From contig NZ_DASTPW010000043.1 in the NCBI RefSeq assembly GCF_035762065.1, forward strand, positions 124,001 to 188,000: a stretch of DNA of 64,000 nucleotides, read 5' to 3'. Source of the stretch: Methylibium sp035762065. GTDB lineage: Bacteria; Pseudomonadota; Gammaproteobacteria; Burkholderiales; Burkholderiaceae_C. The notes beneath the pieces were generated by a model. That model saw only the letters and a program-made list of their open reading frames with translations. It made no database searches and was not told the DNA's origin. Position numbers and translations under genes: made by a program. Below are positions 26,419 through 34,173 of the stretch, piece by piece (the first letter of the stretch is position 1; each line of letters begins with the position of its first letter).

Positions 26419-27159
26419 ATGACGCTCGGCCTGCATGCCGCCCTCGCCAGCGACGCCTGGTTCGCCGGCTGCGATCCCGCGCTGCGCGACGAGCTGCTGC
26501 GCCTGGCGCAGCCGCGCTCCCTGGCGCCCGGCGGCTCGCTGTTCCGCAAGGGCGAGGACGCCGAAGGCCTGTGCTGCGTGACGGCCGGCGCGTTGCGCAT
26601 CGGCAGCCTGCAGGCCGACGGCAGCGAACAGCTGCTCGGCTACCTCGAGCCCTACCAGTGGTTCGGCGAGATCTCCCTGATCGACGGCGAGCCGCGCACG
26701 CACACGGCCACGGCCGACGGGCCGACGACGGTGCTGCTCGCGCCGCAGCCGGCGCTGCTCGCGTGGCTCGACCGCCACCCGGCCTGCTGGCGCGATGTGG
26801 CGCGCCTCGCCTGCGCGAAGCTGCGACTGAGCTTCGGTGTGCTCGAGGACATCGCGGTGCTGCCGCTCGAGCAGCGGCTGGCGAAGCGGCTCTGGCTCGT
26901 CGCCACCGGCTACGGCGCACGCGGCGAAGCGCCGGTGCGCCGGCTCGTGCGGCTGCCGCAGGAGCAGCTCGCGCTGATGCTGGGCGTGAGCCGCCAGAGC
27001 GCCAACAAGGCCTTGCGGGCGCTGGAGAAGGCCGGCGTGATCGCGCTGCACTACGGCGCGATCGAGCTGCTGCAGCCCGAGGCCTTGCACAGCGCCGGCG
27101 GGCTGCCGGCGCAGGGTGCCACGGCACAATCGCGCCCTTGTGGAGAGGGCGTGCGATGA
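26419..27159 (+). CDS. Crp/Fnr family transcriptional regulator
   Basis: 246 residues. A cyclic-nucleotide-binding-like beta-roll at about 15-130 (GGSLFRKGEDAEGLCCVTAGALRIG, YQWFGEISLIDGEPRTHTATA) is followed by a long helix and a winged HTH. The recognition segment is LPQEQLALMLGVSRQSANKALRALEKAGVI. The cAMP arginine/serine pair is not conserved (EPRTHTATA), and there are no N-terminal FNR-type cysteines in a cluster arrangement. The ligand is therefore unknown. The start is the ATG at 26419; the frame upstream lacks homology. Its TGA overlaps the dcd ATG, so the two are coupled although functionally unrelated. Confidence 0.88.
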   Translation: MTLGLHAALASDAWFAGCDPALRDELLRLAQPRSLAPGGSLFRKGEDAEGLCCVTAGALRIGSLQADGSEQLLGYLEPYQWFGEISLIDGEPRTHTATADGPTTVLLAPQPALLAWLDRHPACWRDVARLACAKLRLSFGVLEDIAVLPLEQRLAKRLWLVATGYGARGEAPVRRLVRLPQEQLALMLGVSRQSANKALRALEKAGVIALHYGAIELLQPEALHSAGGLPAQGATAQSRPCGEGVR

Positions 27160-27725
27160 GCATCAAGAGCGACAAGTGGATCCGCCGCATGGCCGAGCAG
27201 CACGGGATGATCGAGCCGTTCGAGCCGGGCCAGGTGCGCCATGCTTCCGACGGCCACAAGATCGTGAGCTACGGCACCAGCAGCTACGGCTACGACATCC
27301 GCTGCGCGCCCGAATTCAAGGTCTTCACCAACATCTATTCGACGGTGGTGGACCCGAAGGCCTTCGACGAGAGGAGCTTCGTCGACATCGAGGCCGACGT
27401 CTGCATCATCCCGCCCAACAGCTTCGCGCTGGCACGCACCGTCGAGTACTTCCGCATCCCGCGCAACGTGCTGACGATCTGCCTGGGCAAGAGCACCTAC
27501 GCCCGCTGCGGGATCATCGTGAACGTCACGCCCTTCGAGCCCGAGTGGGAAGGCTTCGTGACGCTCGAATTCAGCAACACGACGCCGCTGCCCGCGAAGA
27601 TCTACGCGGGCGAAGGCTGCGCGCAGGTACTGTTCTTCGAAAGCGACGAGGTCTGCGAGACGAGCTACAAAGACCGCGGCGGCAAATACCAAGGGCAACG
27701 GGGGGTCACGTTGCCCAAAACCTGA
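27156..27725 (+). CDS. dcd: dCTP deaminase
   Basis: Deaminates dCTP to dUTP, the main route to dTMP in proteobacteria. 189 residues, the family length. Conserved parts are MSIKSDKWIRRMA, SYGTSSYGYDIRC, CIIPPNSFALARTVEYFRIPRNVLTICLGKSTYARCGIIVNVTP, with the catalytic Arg/Glu region FEPEWEGFVTLEFSNTTPLPAKIYAGEGCAQVLF. The C-terminal lid is SYKDRGGKYQGQRGVTLPK. The ATG is fused to the stop of the regulator gene (ATGA). Confidence 0.97.
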   Translation: MSIKSDKWIRRMAEQHGMIEPFEPGQVRHASDGHKIVSYGTSSYGYDIRCAPEFKVFTNIYSTVVDPKAFDERSFVDIEADVCIIPPNSFALARTVEYFRIPRNVLTICLGKSTYARCGIIVNVTPFEPEWEGFVTLEFSNTTPLPAKIYAGEGCAQVLFFESDEVCETSYKDRGGKYQGQRGVTLPKT

Positions 27726-27873
27726 TTGCCGGCGGGGCGTGACGCGGCCCGAGGCCCGAGCGGCTTGTAGGAAGCCGGCTGACGTGCCGCGTCGGCCGGC
27801 GCCCGGCAAGCGTGCAACTGCGCCGTCTTGCCCGGGCTGATCGAGTCCTTGCCGCGCGGGTGCACGCCCACAC

Positions 27874-27923
27874 TGGCTCCATCGAAGTGCCACCGACCCT
27901 CGGTGCGCCGATCGATGGAGCCA
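27874..27923 (+). promoter_or_regulatory. 12-bp perfect inverted repeat before a hypothetical gene
   Basis: TGGCTCCATCGA (27874-27885) and its exact reverse complement TCGATGGAGCCA (27912-27923) are separated by 26 bases. As RNA this is a 12-bp stem with a large loop. The right arm contains the GGAG that would serve as Shine-Dalgarno for the ATG at 27927, so folding would hide the ribosome binding site. As DNA it could be a dyad operator. The rest of the 200-base gap after dcd shows nothing else recognisable. Confidence 0.6.
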
Positions 27924-27926
27924 CCG

Positions 27927-28280
27927 ATGAGCCGACGCCCGCCTGCCACCCACGACGACGACCGCGCGACGATGCCGGCCGAACTGCTGACCGAGTTCTG
28001 CGACGCGGCCTTCCGCGACGACGAGATGCTCGGCGTCGACCCGCTCGACGCGGTGATGCCCGCGCCGACCCTGCCGCGCGCCGACCTCTGGTCGATCGGC
28101 CGCTTCAAGGAGCTGATGGCCGCCGAAGGCTGGGCGGTCCAGACCGCGCGGATGATCTTCGACCGCCTGTACGCGCACGAGCGCATCGCGCTCGGCCACA
28201 CCAGCGCGAGCCCCGAACTGCGCGCGATCGCGCTCGAACTCTTCCGCAGCCTGCACGCGCGCGACGGCCTCGAACACTGA
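27927..28280 (+). CDS. Hypothetical protein
   Basis: 117 residues, MSRRPPATHDDDRATMPAELLTEFCDAAFRDDEML through SLHARDGLEH. It is hydrophilic and largely helical, with no signal peptide, membrane helix or recognised motif. The region LWSIGRFKELMAAEGWAVQTARMIFDRLYAHERIALGHTS reads like a small helical interaction domain. Codon usage is like that of the neighbours, supporting a real gene. The ATG at 27927 has GGAG six bases ahead, inside the inverted repeat described separately; an in-frame ATG at 27915 is an alternative. I do not recognise the family. Confidence 0.6.
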   Translation: MSRRPPATHDDDRATMPAELLTEFCDAAFRDDEMLGVDPLDAVMPAPTLPRADLWSIGRFKELMAAEGWAVQTARMIFDRLYAHERIALGHTSASPELRAIALELFRSLHARDGLEH

Positions 28281-28353
28281 CGGGCGCGCCGCAGACGGCG
28301 CCTCGATCTCCGCGCGTACCATCGTCCGGCACCGTCGTGCCGGGGAGACGCGC

Positions 28354-29232
28354 ATGAAGTGGGAAGGCGAAGAGGGCAGCGCCAACGTCGAGGACCGGCG
28401 CGGTCAGGGTGGCCGCGGCTTCGGCGGCCTGCCGATCGGGGGACGCGGCATCGGGCTCGGCATGGTGGCGATCGCGCTGGTCGCGAGCCTCGTCTTCGGC
28501 GTCAATCCGCTGACGGTGCTGAGCCTGCTCGGCGGCGGCGGTGGACCGGGCGTGCAGGTTTCGCAAGAGCCGGCGCAGGCACCGCCGGCGAACGATCCCC
28601 AGGCGCAATTCGTCTCGGTCGTGCTGCGCAGCACCGAGCAGGTCTGGGAGCAGGTGTTCCGCCAGGGCCAGGCGCAGTACCAGCCGCCGCGACTGGTGCT
28701 GTTCCGCGGCGCGACACCCACCGCCTGCGGCACCGGGCAGTCGGCGATGGGGCCGTTCTACTGCCCCGGCGACCAGCAGGTCTACATCGACCTCGACTTC
28801 TTCGACACGCTCAAGCAGCGCCTCGGCGCGCCCGGGGATTTCGCCCAGGCCTATGTCATCGCGCACGAGGTCGGCCACCACGTGCAGAACCTGCTGGGCA
28901 TCAGCGAGAAAGTCGAGGCCGCGCGCCGCAGCGGCAACGAACGCCAGGCCAACGCGATGAGCGTGCGGCTTGAACTGCAGGCCGATTGCTTCGCCGGCGT
29001 GTGGGGCAACCGGTCGCAGCAGGCCAAGCAGTGGCTCGATCAGGGCGACGTCGAAGAGGCGCTGAACGCGGCCGCCAAGATCGGCGACGACACGCTGCAG
29101 AAGCGCAGCCGCGGCGTGGTCGTGCCGGAAAGCTTCACCCACGGCAGCAGCGCGCAGCGCATGCAGTGGTTCAAGCGCGGCTTCCAGTCGGGGCAGGTGG
29201 CCGACTGCAACACCTTCGAGGGCGCCGGCTGA
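28354..29232 (+). CDS. ypfJ: Neutral zinc metallopeptidase, YpfJ family
   Basis: 292 residues. A short cytoplasmic N-terminus precedes one membrane helix (about 33-52, IGLGMVAIALVASLVFGVNPLTVLSLL), a Gly-rich linker and a periplasmic protease domain. The zinc motif HEVGHHVQN (about 171) and the downstream acidic third ligand region in ELQADCFAGVWG are typical of YpfJ/zinc-protease proteins. Cysteines in TACGTGQSAMGPFYCPGDQQVY may be disulfide-bonded. Family members are conserved but poorly characterised; cell-envelope proteolysis is presumed. It starts with ATG at 28354. Confidence 0.92.
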   Translation: MKWEGEEGSANVEDRRGQGGRGFGGLPIGGRGIGLGMVAIALVASLVFGVNPLTVLSLLGGGGGPGVQVSQEPAQAPPANDPQAQFVSVVLRSTEQVWEQVFRQGQAQYQPPRLVLFRGATPTACGTGQSAMGPFYCPGDQQVYIDLDFFDTLKQRLGAPGDFAQAYVIAHEVGHHVQNLLGISEKVEAARRSGNERQANAMSVRLELQADCFAGVWGNRSQQAKQWLDQGDVEEALNAAAKIGDDTLQKRSRGVVVPESFTHGSSAQRMQWFKRGFQSGQVADCNTFEGAG

Positions 29233-29256
29233 GCCGCTGCGCGACGGGAAGCGCGG

Positions 29257-30444
29257 TCACGGCGCCGCGTCGAACAGGCTCGGCGTGTACGGCGCGGGCG
29301 GCTCGGCCACCTTCGGCGGCAGCACATCGGCGCGGCGCAGCGACGCGACGCGCACGCCGAGCAGGCGCAGCCGCCGTTCGAGCGGCGCGCGCTTCAGGCA
29401 GGCGCCGGCGGCACGGCGGATCGTCGCCGCGTCGTCGGTTGGCTCGGCGAGCGTCGTGTCGCGCGTGACGATGCGGAAGTCGTCGAAGCGCAGCTTGATG
29501 CCGATCGACCTGCCCACGTAGCCCTTGCGCCGCAGGTCGCCCGCGACCTGCTCGCACAGCTTGGTGAAGATCGCGCCCAGCTCCACGCGGTCGCCGCGCG
29601 GATGCAGGTCGCGATCGAAGGTGGTTTCGCGGCTCATGCCGACCGGATCGCTGCGCGTGCTGACCGCGCGCTCGTCGCGGCCGTGCGCCGCCTCGTGCAG
29701 CCATGCGCCCTGGCGGCGGCCGAAGTGAGCGAGCAGGAAGGCCGGGTCGGCCGCGGCAAGCTCGCCGATCGTGCGGATGCCCAGCGCCGCGAGCTTCGCC
29801 GCGCACTTCGGCCCGATGCCGTTGATGCGCCGCGCCGGCATCGGCCAGATGCGCGTGGGCAGGTCGTCGAAGCCGAGCAGCGTCAGGCCGTCCGGCTTGT
29901 CGAGCTCCGAGGCGAGCTTGCTGAGCAGCTTGTTCGGCGTGACGCCGATCGAGCAGGTGAGGCCCGTTCGCTCGAACACGCGCGCCTTGATGTGGCGGGC
30001 AATCGCCTCGGCGCGGCGCCACTCGCCGCCGCTGGCCGCCGTGAGGTCGATGTAGATCTCGTCGATGCCGCGGTCCTCGATCACCGGCGGCTCGGTGCCG
30101 ACCACCTCCGCGACCGCCGCCTTGAACAGCCGCGAGTGATGGCGGTAGGCCTCGAAGTCGGTCGGCAGCAGCAGCGCGTCGGGCGCCAGCGCCGCCGCCT
30201 TCATCAGTCCCATGCCGGAGCTCAGGCCGAAAGCGCGGGCGGGGTAGGTCGCGGTCATCACGACGCCGCGGCCCGCGTACTGGCGCAGCGTCGAGTAGCT
30301 GCGGCTGCCGTCGGCGTTCGTCGTCGGCTGGTGGCGCCGCCCGCCGCCGATCACCACCGGCTGGCCGGCCAGCTCCGGGTAGCGCAGCAGTTCGACCGAT
30401 GCGTAGAACGCATCCATGTCGAGGTGGGCGATGAGCCGGGACAT
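29257..30444 (-). CDS. dinB: DNA polymerase IV
   Basis: Y-family translesion polymerase, 395 residues. The catalytic palm begins HLDMDAFYASVELLRYPELAGQPVVIGG (first catalytic Asp in DMDAF). EDRGIDEIYIDLT (second catalytic acidic pair, unusual but preserved Asp-Glu), CSIGVTPNKLLSKLASELDKPDG, helix-hairpin-helix RINGIGPKCAAKLAALGIRTIGEL and the little-finger domain follow. It ends in PSLFDAAP, resembling a beta-clamp binding motif. There is an insert with ADGSRSYSTLRQYAGRGVVMTATYPARAFG, as in many betaproteobacterial DinB proteins. No LexA box was found ahead of it. Confidence 0.94.
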   Translation of the reverse strand: MSRLIAHLDMDAFYASVELLRYPELAGQPVVIGGGRRHQPTTNADGSRSYSTLRQYAGRGVVMTATYPARAFGLSSGMGLMKAAALAPDALLLPTDFEAYRHHSRLFKAAVAEVVGTEPPVIEDRGIDEIYIDLTAASGGEWRRAEAIARHIKARVFERTGLTCSIGVTPNKLLSKLASELDKPDGLTLLGFDDLPTRIWPMPARRINGIGPKCAAKLAALGIRTIGELAAADPAFLLAHFGRRQGAWLHEAAHGRDERAVSTRSDPVGMSRETTFDRDLHPRGDRVELGAIFTKLCEQVAGDLRRKGYVGRSIGIKLRFDDFRIVTRDTTLAEPTDDAATIRRAAGACLKRAPLERRLRLLGVRVASLRRADVLPPKVAEPPAPYTPSLFDAAP

Positions 30445-30477
30445 GGCCGGCTCGGCGCAGCGCGTGACGCGCGCGAA

Positions 30478-30825
30478 TCAGCCGCGGAAGCTGCGCGACA
30501 GCTCGTAGAGCTTGCCGCTACGCGCGCCGCTGCGGCAGAACGCGAGCACCGGCTTGGGCAGGCGCTCCAGCAGATCGGCCATCGCCTTGGCCTGCTCGGG
30601 CGTCTGGAAGCCGCCGGCGACCGGCAGGAAGGCGTACTCGAGGCCGGCGGCGCGCGCCGCGGCCTCGATCGAGGCGTTCGTCGGCTGCTCGGCACCGCCT
30701 TCGAAGTCGGGCCGGTTGTTGATCACGCTGCGAAAGCCGGCGGCTGCGGCTGCGGCCATCGCCTCGGGGCGCAGCTGCGGCGCGGTCGCGATCTCGGCGT
30801 TCAGGCGGGTGGCGGGCAGATCCAT
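30478..30825 (-). CDS. TIGR01244 family sulfur transferase / phosphatase-like protein
   Basis: 115-residue protein of the Blh/DUF442 group (rhodanese/dual-specificity phosphatase fold). It has the catalytic P-loop VLAFCRSGARSGKLY (nucleophilic Cys about 96) and the conserved LPVAGGFQTPEQA. Family members linked to sulfide oxidation or beta-lactamase-like hydrolases are known; the substrate here is unknown. It lies 34 bases before dinB and in the same direction, downstream of yqeY. Confidence 0.85.
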   Translation of the reverse strand: MDLPATRLNAEIATAPQLRPEAMAAAAAAGFRSVINNRPDFEGGAEQPTNASIEAAARAAGLEYAFLPVAGGFQTPEQAKAMADLLERLPKPVLAFCRSGARSGKLYELSRSFRG

Positions 30826-30859
30826 GGCGGGCCTCGTCGAGGAAAAAAGCGCCGCGAGC

Positions 30860-31321
30860 TTACTTCGCGAGCACCTGCTTCACCGCGACCGAAACCAGTG
30901 CCATGTCGGCTTTGCCGGCGAGCCGGGCCTTGACGGCGCCCATTACCCTGCCCATGTCGCCGGGGCCGACTTCCCGCTTCAATTCCACGCCCAGCTCGGC
31001 CACGATCGCCGCGACCTCGGCCGCGATCTCCGCTTCGCCGAGCCGCTGCGGCAGGTAGGCCTCGAGCACCTTCAACTCGGCGGTCTCCTTCGCGACCAGG
31101 TCGTCGCGCTTGGCCGCGGCGAACTGCGTGATCGAGTCCTTGCGCTGCTTGATCAGCTTGTCCACCAGCGCGACGGCCTGCGCGTCGTCCACCTCGATGC
31201 GCTCGTCGACTTCCTTCTGCTTGATCGCCGCCAGCAGCAGCCGGATCGTGCCCAGGCGCTCGGCGTCCTTGGCGCGCATGGCGTCCTTCATGTCGTCGGT
31301 GATGCGTTGCTTGAGGCTCAT
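30860..31321 (-). CDS. GatB/YqeY domain protein
   Basis: 153 residues, MSLKQRITDDMKDAMRAKDAERLGTIRLLLAAIKQKEVD, followed by the helical YqeY/GatB tail (GPGDMGRVMGAVKARLAGKADMALVSVAVKQVLA). The tail resembles the tRNA-binding tail of the GatB amidotransferase subunit. It is normally next to rpsU in betaproteobacteria, as here. The molecular function is not established; a tRNA-related role is inferred. It is downstream of rpsU and its hairpin terminator, so it may be partly uncoupled from rpsU. Confidence 0.93.
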   Translation of the reverse strand: MSLKQRITDDMKDAMRAKDAERLGTIRLLLAAIKQKEVDERIEVDDAQAVALVDKLIKQRKDSITQFAAAKRDDLVAKETAELKVLEAYLPQRLGEAEIAAEVAAIVAELGVELKREVGPGDMGRVMGAVKARLAGKADMALVSVAVKQVLAK

Positions 31322-31340
31322 GGCGTGGGTCCAGAAACGA

Positions 31341-31365
31341 CACAGCCCGCGCGGGGCGGGCTGTG
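31341..31365 (-). terminator. Hairpin terminator/attenuator between rpsU and yqeY
   Basis: CACAGCCCGC (31341-31350) pairs perfectly with GCGGGCTGTG (31356-31365) around a 5-base loop. On the minus strand, downstream of rpsU, it is followed by TCGTTTCTGG, a short T-rich run. It probably acts as an intrinsic, possibly leaky, terminator that keeps rpsU expression above that of yqeY. Confidence 0.7.
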
Positions 31366-31405
31366 CCGATGAAGCGGGGCGAAAAACCGAAAACGAACTC
31401 GAGGG

Positions 31406-31618
31406 TCAGTACAGCTTCTTCGGAAGCTGCATGCTGCGAACGCGCTTGAAGTGGCGCTTCACAGCGGCCGCCTTCTTGCGCTTGCGCTCGGCGGTGGGCT
31501 TTTCGTAGAACTCGCGGGCACGCAGGTCCGTCAGCAGGCCGATCTTCTCGATCGTGCGCTTGAAGCGGCGCAGCGCGACGTCGAAAGGCTCGTTCTCTTT
31601 GACGCGGATGGTGGTCAT
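31406..31618 (-). CDS. rpsU: 30S ribosomal protein bS21
   Basis: 70-residue basic protein of the small ribosomal subunit, which helps base-pairing of mRNA leaders with 16S rRNA. The sequence MTTIRVKENEPFDVALRRFKRTIEKIGLL...EFYEKPTAERKRKKAAAVKRH is the bS21 pattern, with a C-terminus KLY. The ATG at 31618 gives the standard N-terminus; open sequence upstream is not homologous. It is followed by a hairpin terminator and yqeY. Confidence 0.97.
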   Translation of the reverse strand: MTTIRVKENEPFDVALRRFKRTIEKIGLLTDLRAREFYEKPTAERKRKKAAAVKRHFKRVRSMQLPKKLY

Positions 31619-31723
31619 GTCGCGGGGGTTCCTCGGTTTTTCGCGAAGGGCGGAGTATAGCCACCGGCTCCCGCGAGGCACAGCGGGCGCGGTGCGGCCG
31701 GCATCACGTCCGGGCGGGACGAG

Positions 31724-32926
31724 TCACCCCGGCGACAGGCCTGTCGCGCAGGCGTGGGCGCTGGCCCAGGCCCACTGGAAGTTGTAGCCGCCGAGCCAGC
31801 CGCACACGTCGAGCACCTCGCCGATGAAATGCAGGCCGGGCACGCGCCGGCTCTGGAAATCCTGCGAGCCGAGCTCGCGCGTGTCGACGCCGCCCGCGGT
31901 GACTTCGGCCTTGCGCCAGCCTTCGGAGCCGCTCGGTCGCACCGTCCATCGATGCAGGCCGGCGGCCAGCGCGTCCAGCTCGCGGTCCTTCAGCTCGGCC
32001 ACCGGCCGCGTGCCGAGCTCGTTGGCGGCGCACCACGCCTCGGCCAGCCGTGCGGGCAGGTGCTGGGCCAATTCGTTGACGAGCCGCCGCTTCGAGACCT
32101 GCTTCGCTTCGCGCAGGCAGGCGCGCAGATCGCCGCCCGGCATGAGGTCGATCTCGACCGGTTCGCCGGGCCGCCAGTAGCTCGAGATCTGCAGCATCGC
32201 CGGGCCGCTCAGGCCGCGATGGGTGAACAGCAGGTCCTCGTCGAAGCGCACCGCCGAGCGCGCCGCACCGGCCGCGACCCGCGCCGGCAGCGCGACGCCC
32301 GCCAGCGGCACGAAGCCGGCCCAGGCGGCAGGCTCGAAAGTCAGCGGCACCAGCGCCGGCCGCGGCTCGACCACGCGGTGCCCGAACTGCCGGGCGAGCC
32401 GGTGGCCGAAATCGCTGGCGCCGATCTTGGGGATCGAGAGCCCCCCGGTCGCGACGACCAGCCTCGCTGCGCCCACCGCGCCGCGGTCGGTGTCGAGCTC
32501 GAAGCCGCCGCCCGTCGCCTGGCGCACCGCCGCGACGCGGCACGGCTGCCATCGCTGCACCCCGCCCGCCTCGCATTCGCGAACGAGCATCGCGATCACG
32601 TCCTCGGCGCTTTCGTCGCAGAACAGCTGGCCCTTGTGCTTCTCGTGCCAGGCGATGCGGTGCCGTCGCATCAGCGCGATGAAGTCGTGCGGCGTGTAGC
32701 GCGCCAGCGCCGAGCGGCAGAAGTCGGGGTTGTCGGACAGGAAGTTCGCCGGCCCGACCTCGCGGTTCGTGAAATTGCAGCGGCCGCCGCCGGAGATGCG
32801 GATCTTCTCGGCCAGCTTCTCGGCGTGGTCGATCAGCAGCACGCGCAAGCCGCGCTGGCCCGCGACGCCGGCGCAAAAGAGTCCGGCGGCACCGGCCCCG
32901 AGGACGATCGCGTCGAAGCGCTGCAC
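31724..32926 (-). CDS. NAD(P)/FAD-dependent oxidoreductase, BaiN/HI0933 family
   Basis: 400-residue flavoprotein. The N-terminal dinucleotide fold is FDAIVLGAGAAGLFCAGVAGQRG, followed by the family signature KIRISGGGRCNFTNRE. ATGGLSIPKIGASDFGHRLARQFGH and the C-terminal FAD segment GLHFIGEVLDVCGWLGGYNFQWAWASA come later. The family (TIGR00275, YhiN/BaiN-like) lacks a firmly known substrate in proteobacteria. The start is a GTG (VQRFDAIVLGAG) 5 bases after the stop of the sterol desaturase gene, since no ATG precedes the FAD motif. Confidence 0.9.
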   Translation of the reverse strand: MQRFDAIVLGAGAAGLFCAGVAGQRGLRVLLIDHAEKLAEKIRISGGGRCNFTNREVGPANFLSDNPDFCRSALARYTPHDFIALMRRHRIAWHEKHKGQLFCDESAEDVIAMLVRECEAGGVQRWQPCRVAAVRQATGGGFELDTDRGAVGAARLVVATGGLSIPKIGASDFGHRLARQFGHRVVEPRPALVPLTFEPAAWAGFVPLAGVALPARVAAGAARSAVRFDEDLLFTHRGLSGPAMLQISSYWRPGEPVEIDLMPGGDLRACLREAKQVSKRRLVNELAQHLPARLAEAWCAANELGTRPVAELKDRELDALAAGLHRWTVRPSGSEGWRKAEVTAGGVDTRELGSQDFQSRRVPGLHFIGEVLDVCGWLGGYNFQWAWASAHACATGLSPG

Positions 32927-32931
32927 GCGCT

Positions 32932-34095
32932 TCAGGCCGGATCGGCCGGCGGCGGCCCGTCCTTCCAGGTGAAGGGAAACAGCAGCTGCTTGAAGAAGCC
33001 GTTGGGCACGTAGTCGCCGAGCACGCCGTACCGCTCGGGCCATTGGCGGTCGGACTGCACCGCGGTGCCGAACAGGTGGTCGATGAAGGCGAAGTGCGCC
33101 GCGTAGTTGCGGTCCAGCGCCTCCTGGTCCTGCGAGTGGTGCCAGTGGTGGAAGTTGGGCGTCACGATCAGGTAGCGCAGCGGCCCGAGCCGCACGCTGA
33201 CGTTCGCGTGGTTGAACACCGCCTGGAAGCCGACGATCACGATGTAGGCGTCGATCACCTCCTTGCTGAAGCCCAGCACGTAAATCGGTGCGAGCACCAG
33301 CGTGCGCGTGATGATCAGCTCGACGATGTGCTGGCGCGATCCCGCCATCCAGTCCATGTGCTTCGCGCTGTGATGCACCGCGTGCAGGCGCCACAGCAGC
33401 GGCACCTCGTGGTAGGCCCGGTGCGTCGCGTACTGCACCAGGTCGGCGACCAGCACGATCAGGAACAGCGCCACCCAGAAGTTCAGCCCTTGCACCCAGC
33501 CGCGGATGCCGTCGTTCGCGGCCCAGCCGAACAACTTGTGCACCAGCAGGTTCACCGCCAGGAGCACGAAGCCCACCAGCATGTGGTTGACGATGAAGTG
33601 ATGGAAGTCGCACTGCCATTCGGGGCGGAACACCGGCTGGTCGCGGCGCAGCGCGAACAGCTTCTCGATGAAGACGAAGACCAGCGCCGAGCCGAGCAGG
33701 TCGAGGATGAACCAGTCCAGGCCGATGTAGGGCGTGCCTTCGGGGAAGTTCGGATCGACGTCCACCGCGTGCCCGCCGAGCAGCAGCGCCAGCCCGATCA
33801 GCGCGAAGGTCGCCGCAGACAACCAGCGCAGCCGCGTGAACAGCAGGTTGAACAGCGCGATGCCCCCCGCGACGACGAGCGACCAGTACAGCAGCTGCCG
33901 CATCACCGCGACGTCGTAGCTCTTGCGCAGTTGCGGCGTCGTCAGGTACTCGGGGAAGTGGAAGGCGAGCACGCCCAGGAAGCAGAGGATCGAGAGCGTG
34001 AACGCGACGACGCCCGAGGCGAGCCCGCGGCCCGGCTTCAGTTCGCCGTGCGACGCGCTCAGGCGGCTCAGCGGTTCGAGGATCGGCAGCGGCAT
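32932..34095 (-). CDS. Fatty acid hydroxylase / sterol desaturase family membrane protein
   Basis: 387 residues with about six transmembrane helices. The di-iron histidine clusters are visible: HRAYHEVPLLWRLHAVHHSAKHMDW (about 218-243) and NFHHWHHSQD (about 316). An upstream helix pair holds DFHHFIVNHMLVGF. Family members hydroxylate or desaturate lipids with O2 in the membrane. The substrate is unknown; C-5 sterol desaturase-like annotation is by family only. The ATG at 34095 begins MPLPILEPLSR. The BaiN-like gene follows immediately, so the two are probably co-expressed. Confidence 0.9.
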   Translation of the reverse strand: MPLPILEPLSRLSASHGELKPGRGLASGVVAFTLSILCFLGVLAFHFPEYLTTPQLRKSYDVAVMRQLLYWSLVVAGGIALFNLLFTRLRWLSAATFALIGLALLLGGHAVDVDPNFPEGTPYIGLDWFILDLLGSALVFVFIEKLFALRRDQPVFRPEWQCDFHHFIVNHMLVGFVLLAVNLLVHKLFGWAANDGIRGWVQGLNFWVALFLIVLVADLVQYATHRAYHEVPLLWRLHAVHHSAKHMDWMAGSRQHIVELIITRTLVLAPIYVLGFSKEVIDAYIVIVGFQAVFNHANVSVRLGPLRYLIVTPNFHHWHHSQDQEALDRNYAAHFAFIDHLFGTAVQSDRQWPERYGVLGDYVPNGFFKQLLFPFTWKDGPPPADPA

Positions 34096-34173
34096 GGTGG
34101 CGTGCGTGCGAGTCGGGGGTGCGCGATTCTCCGCGGCACCGATCGCGCCGCCAACGCCGGCTTCGCCGGCGCC

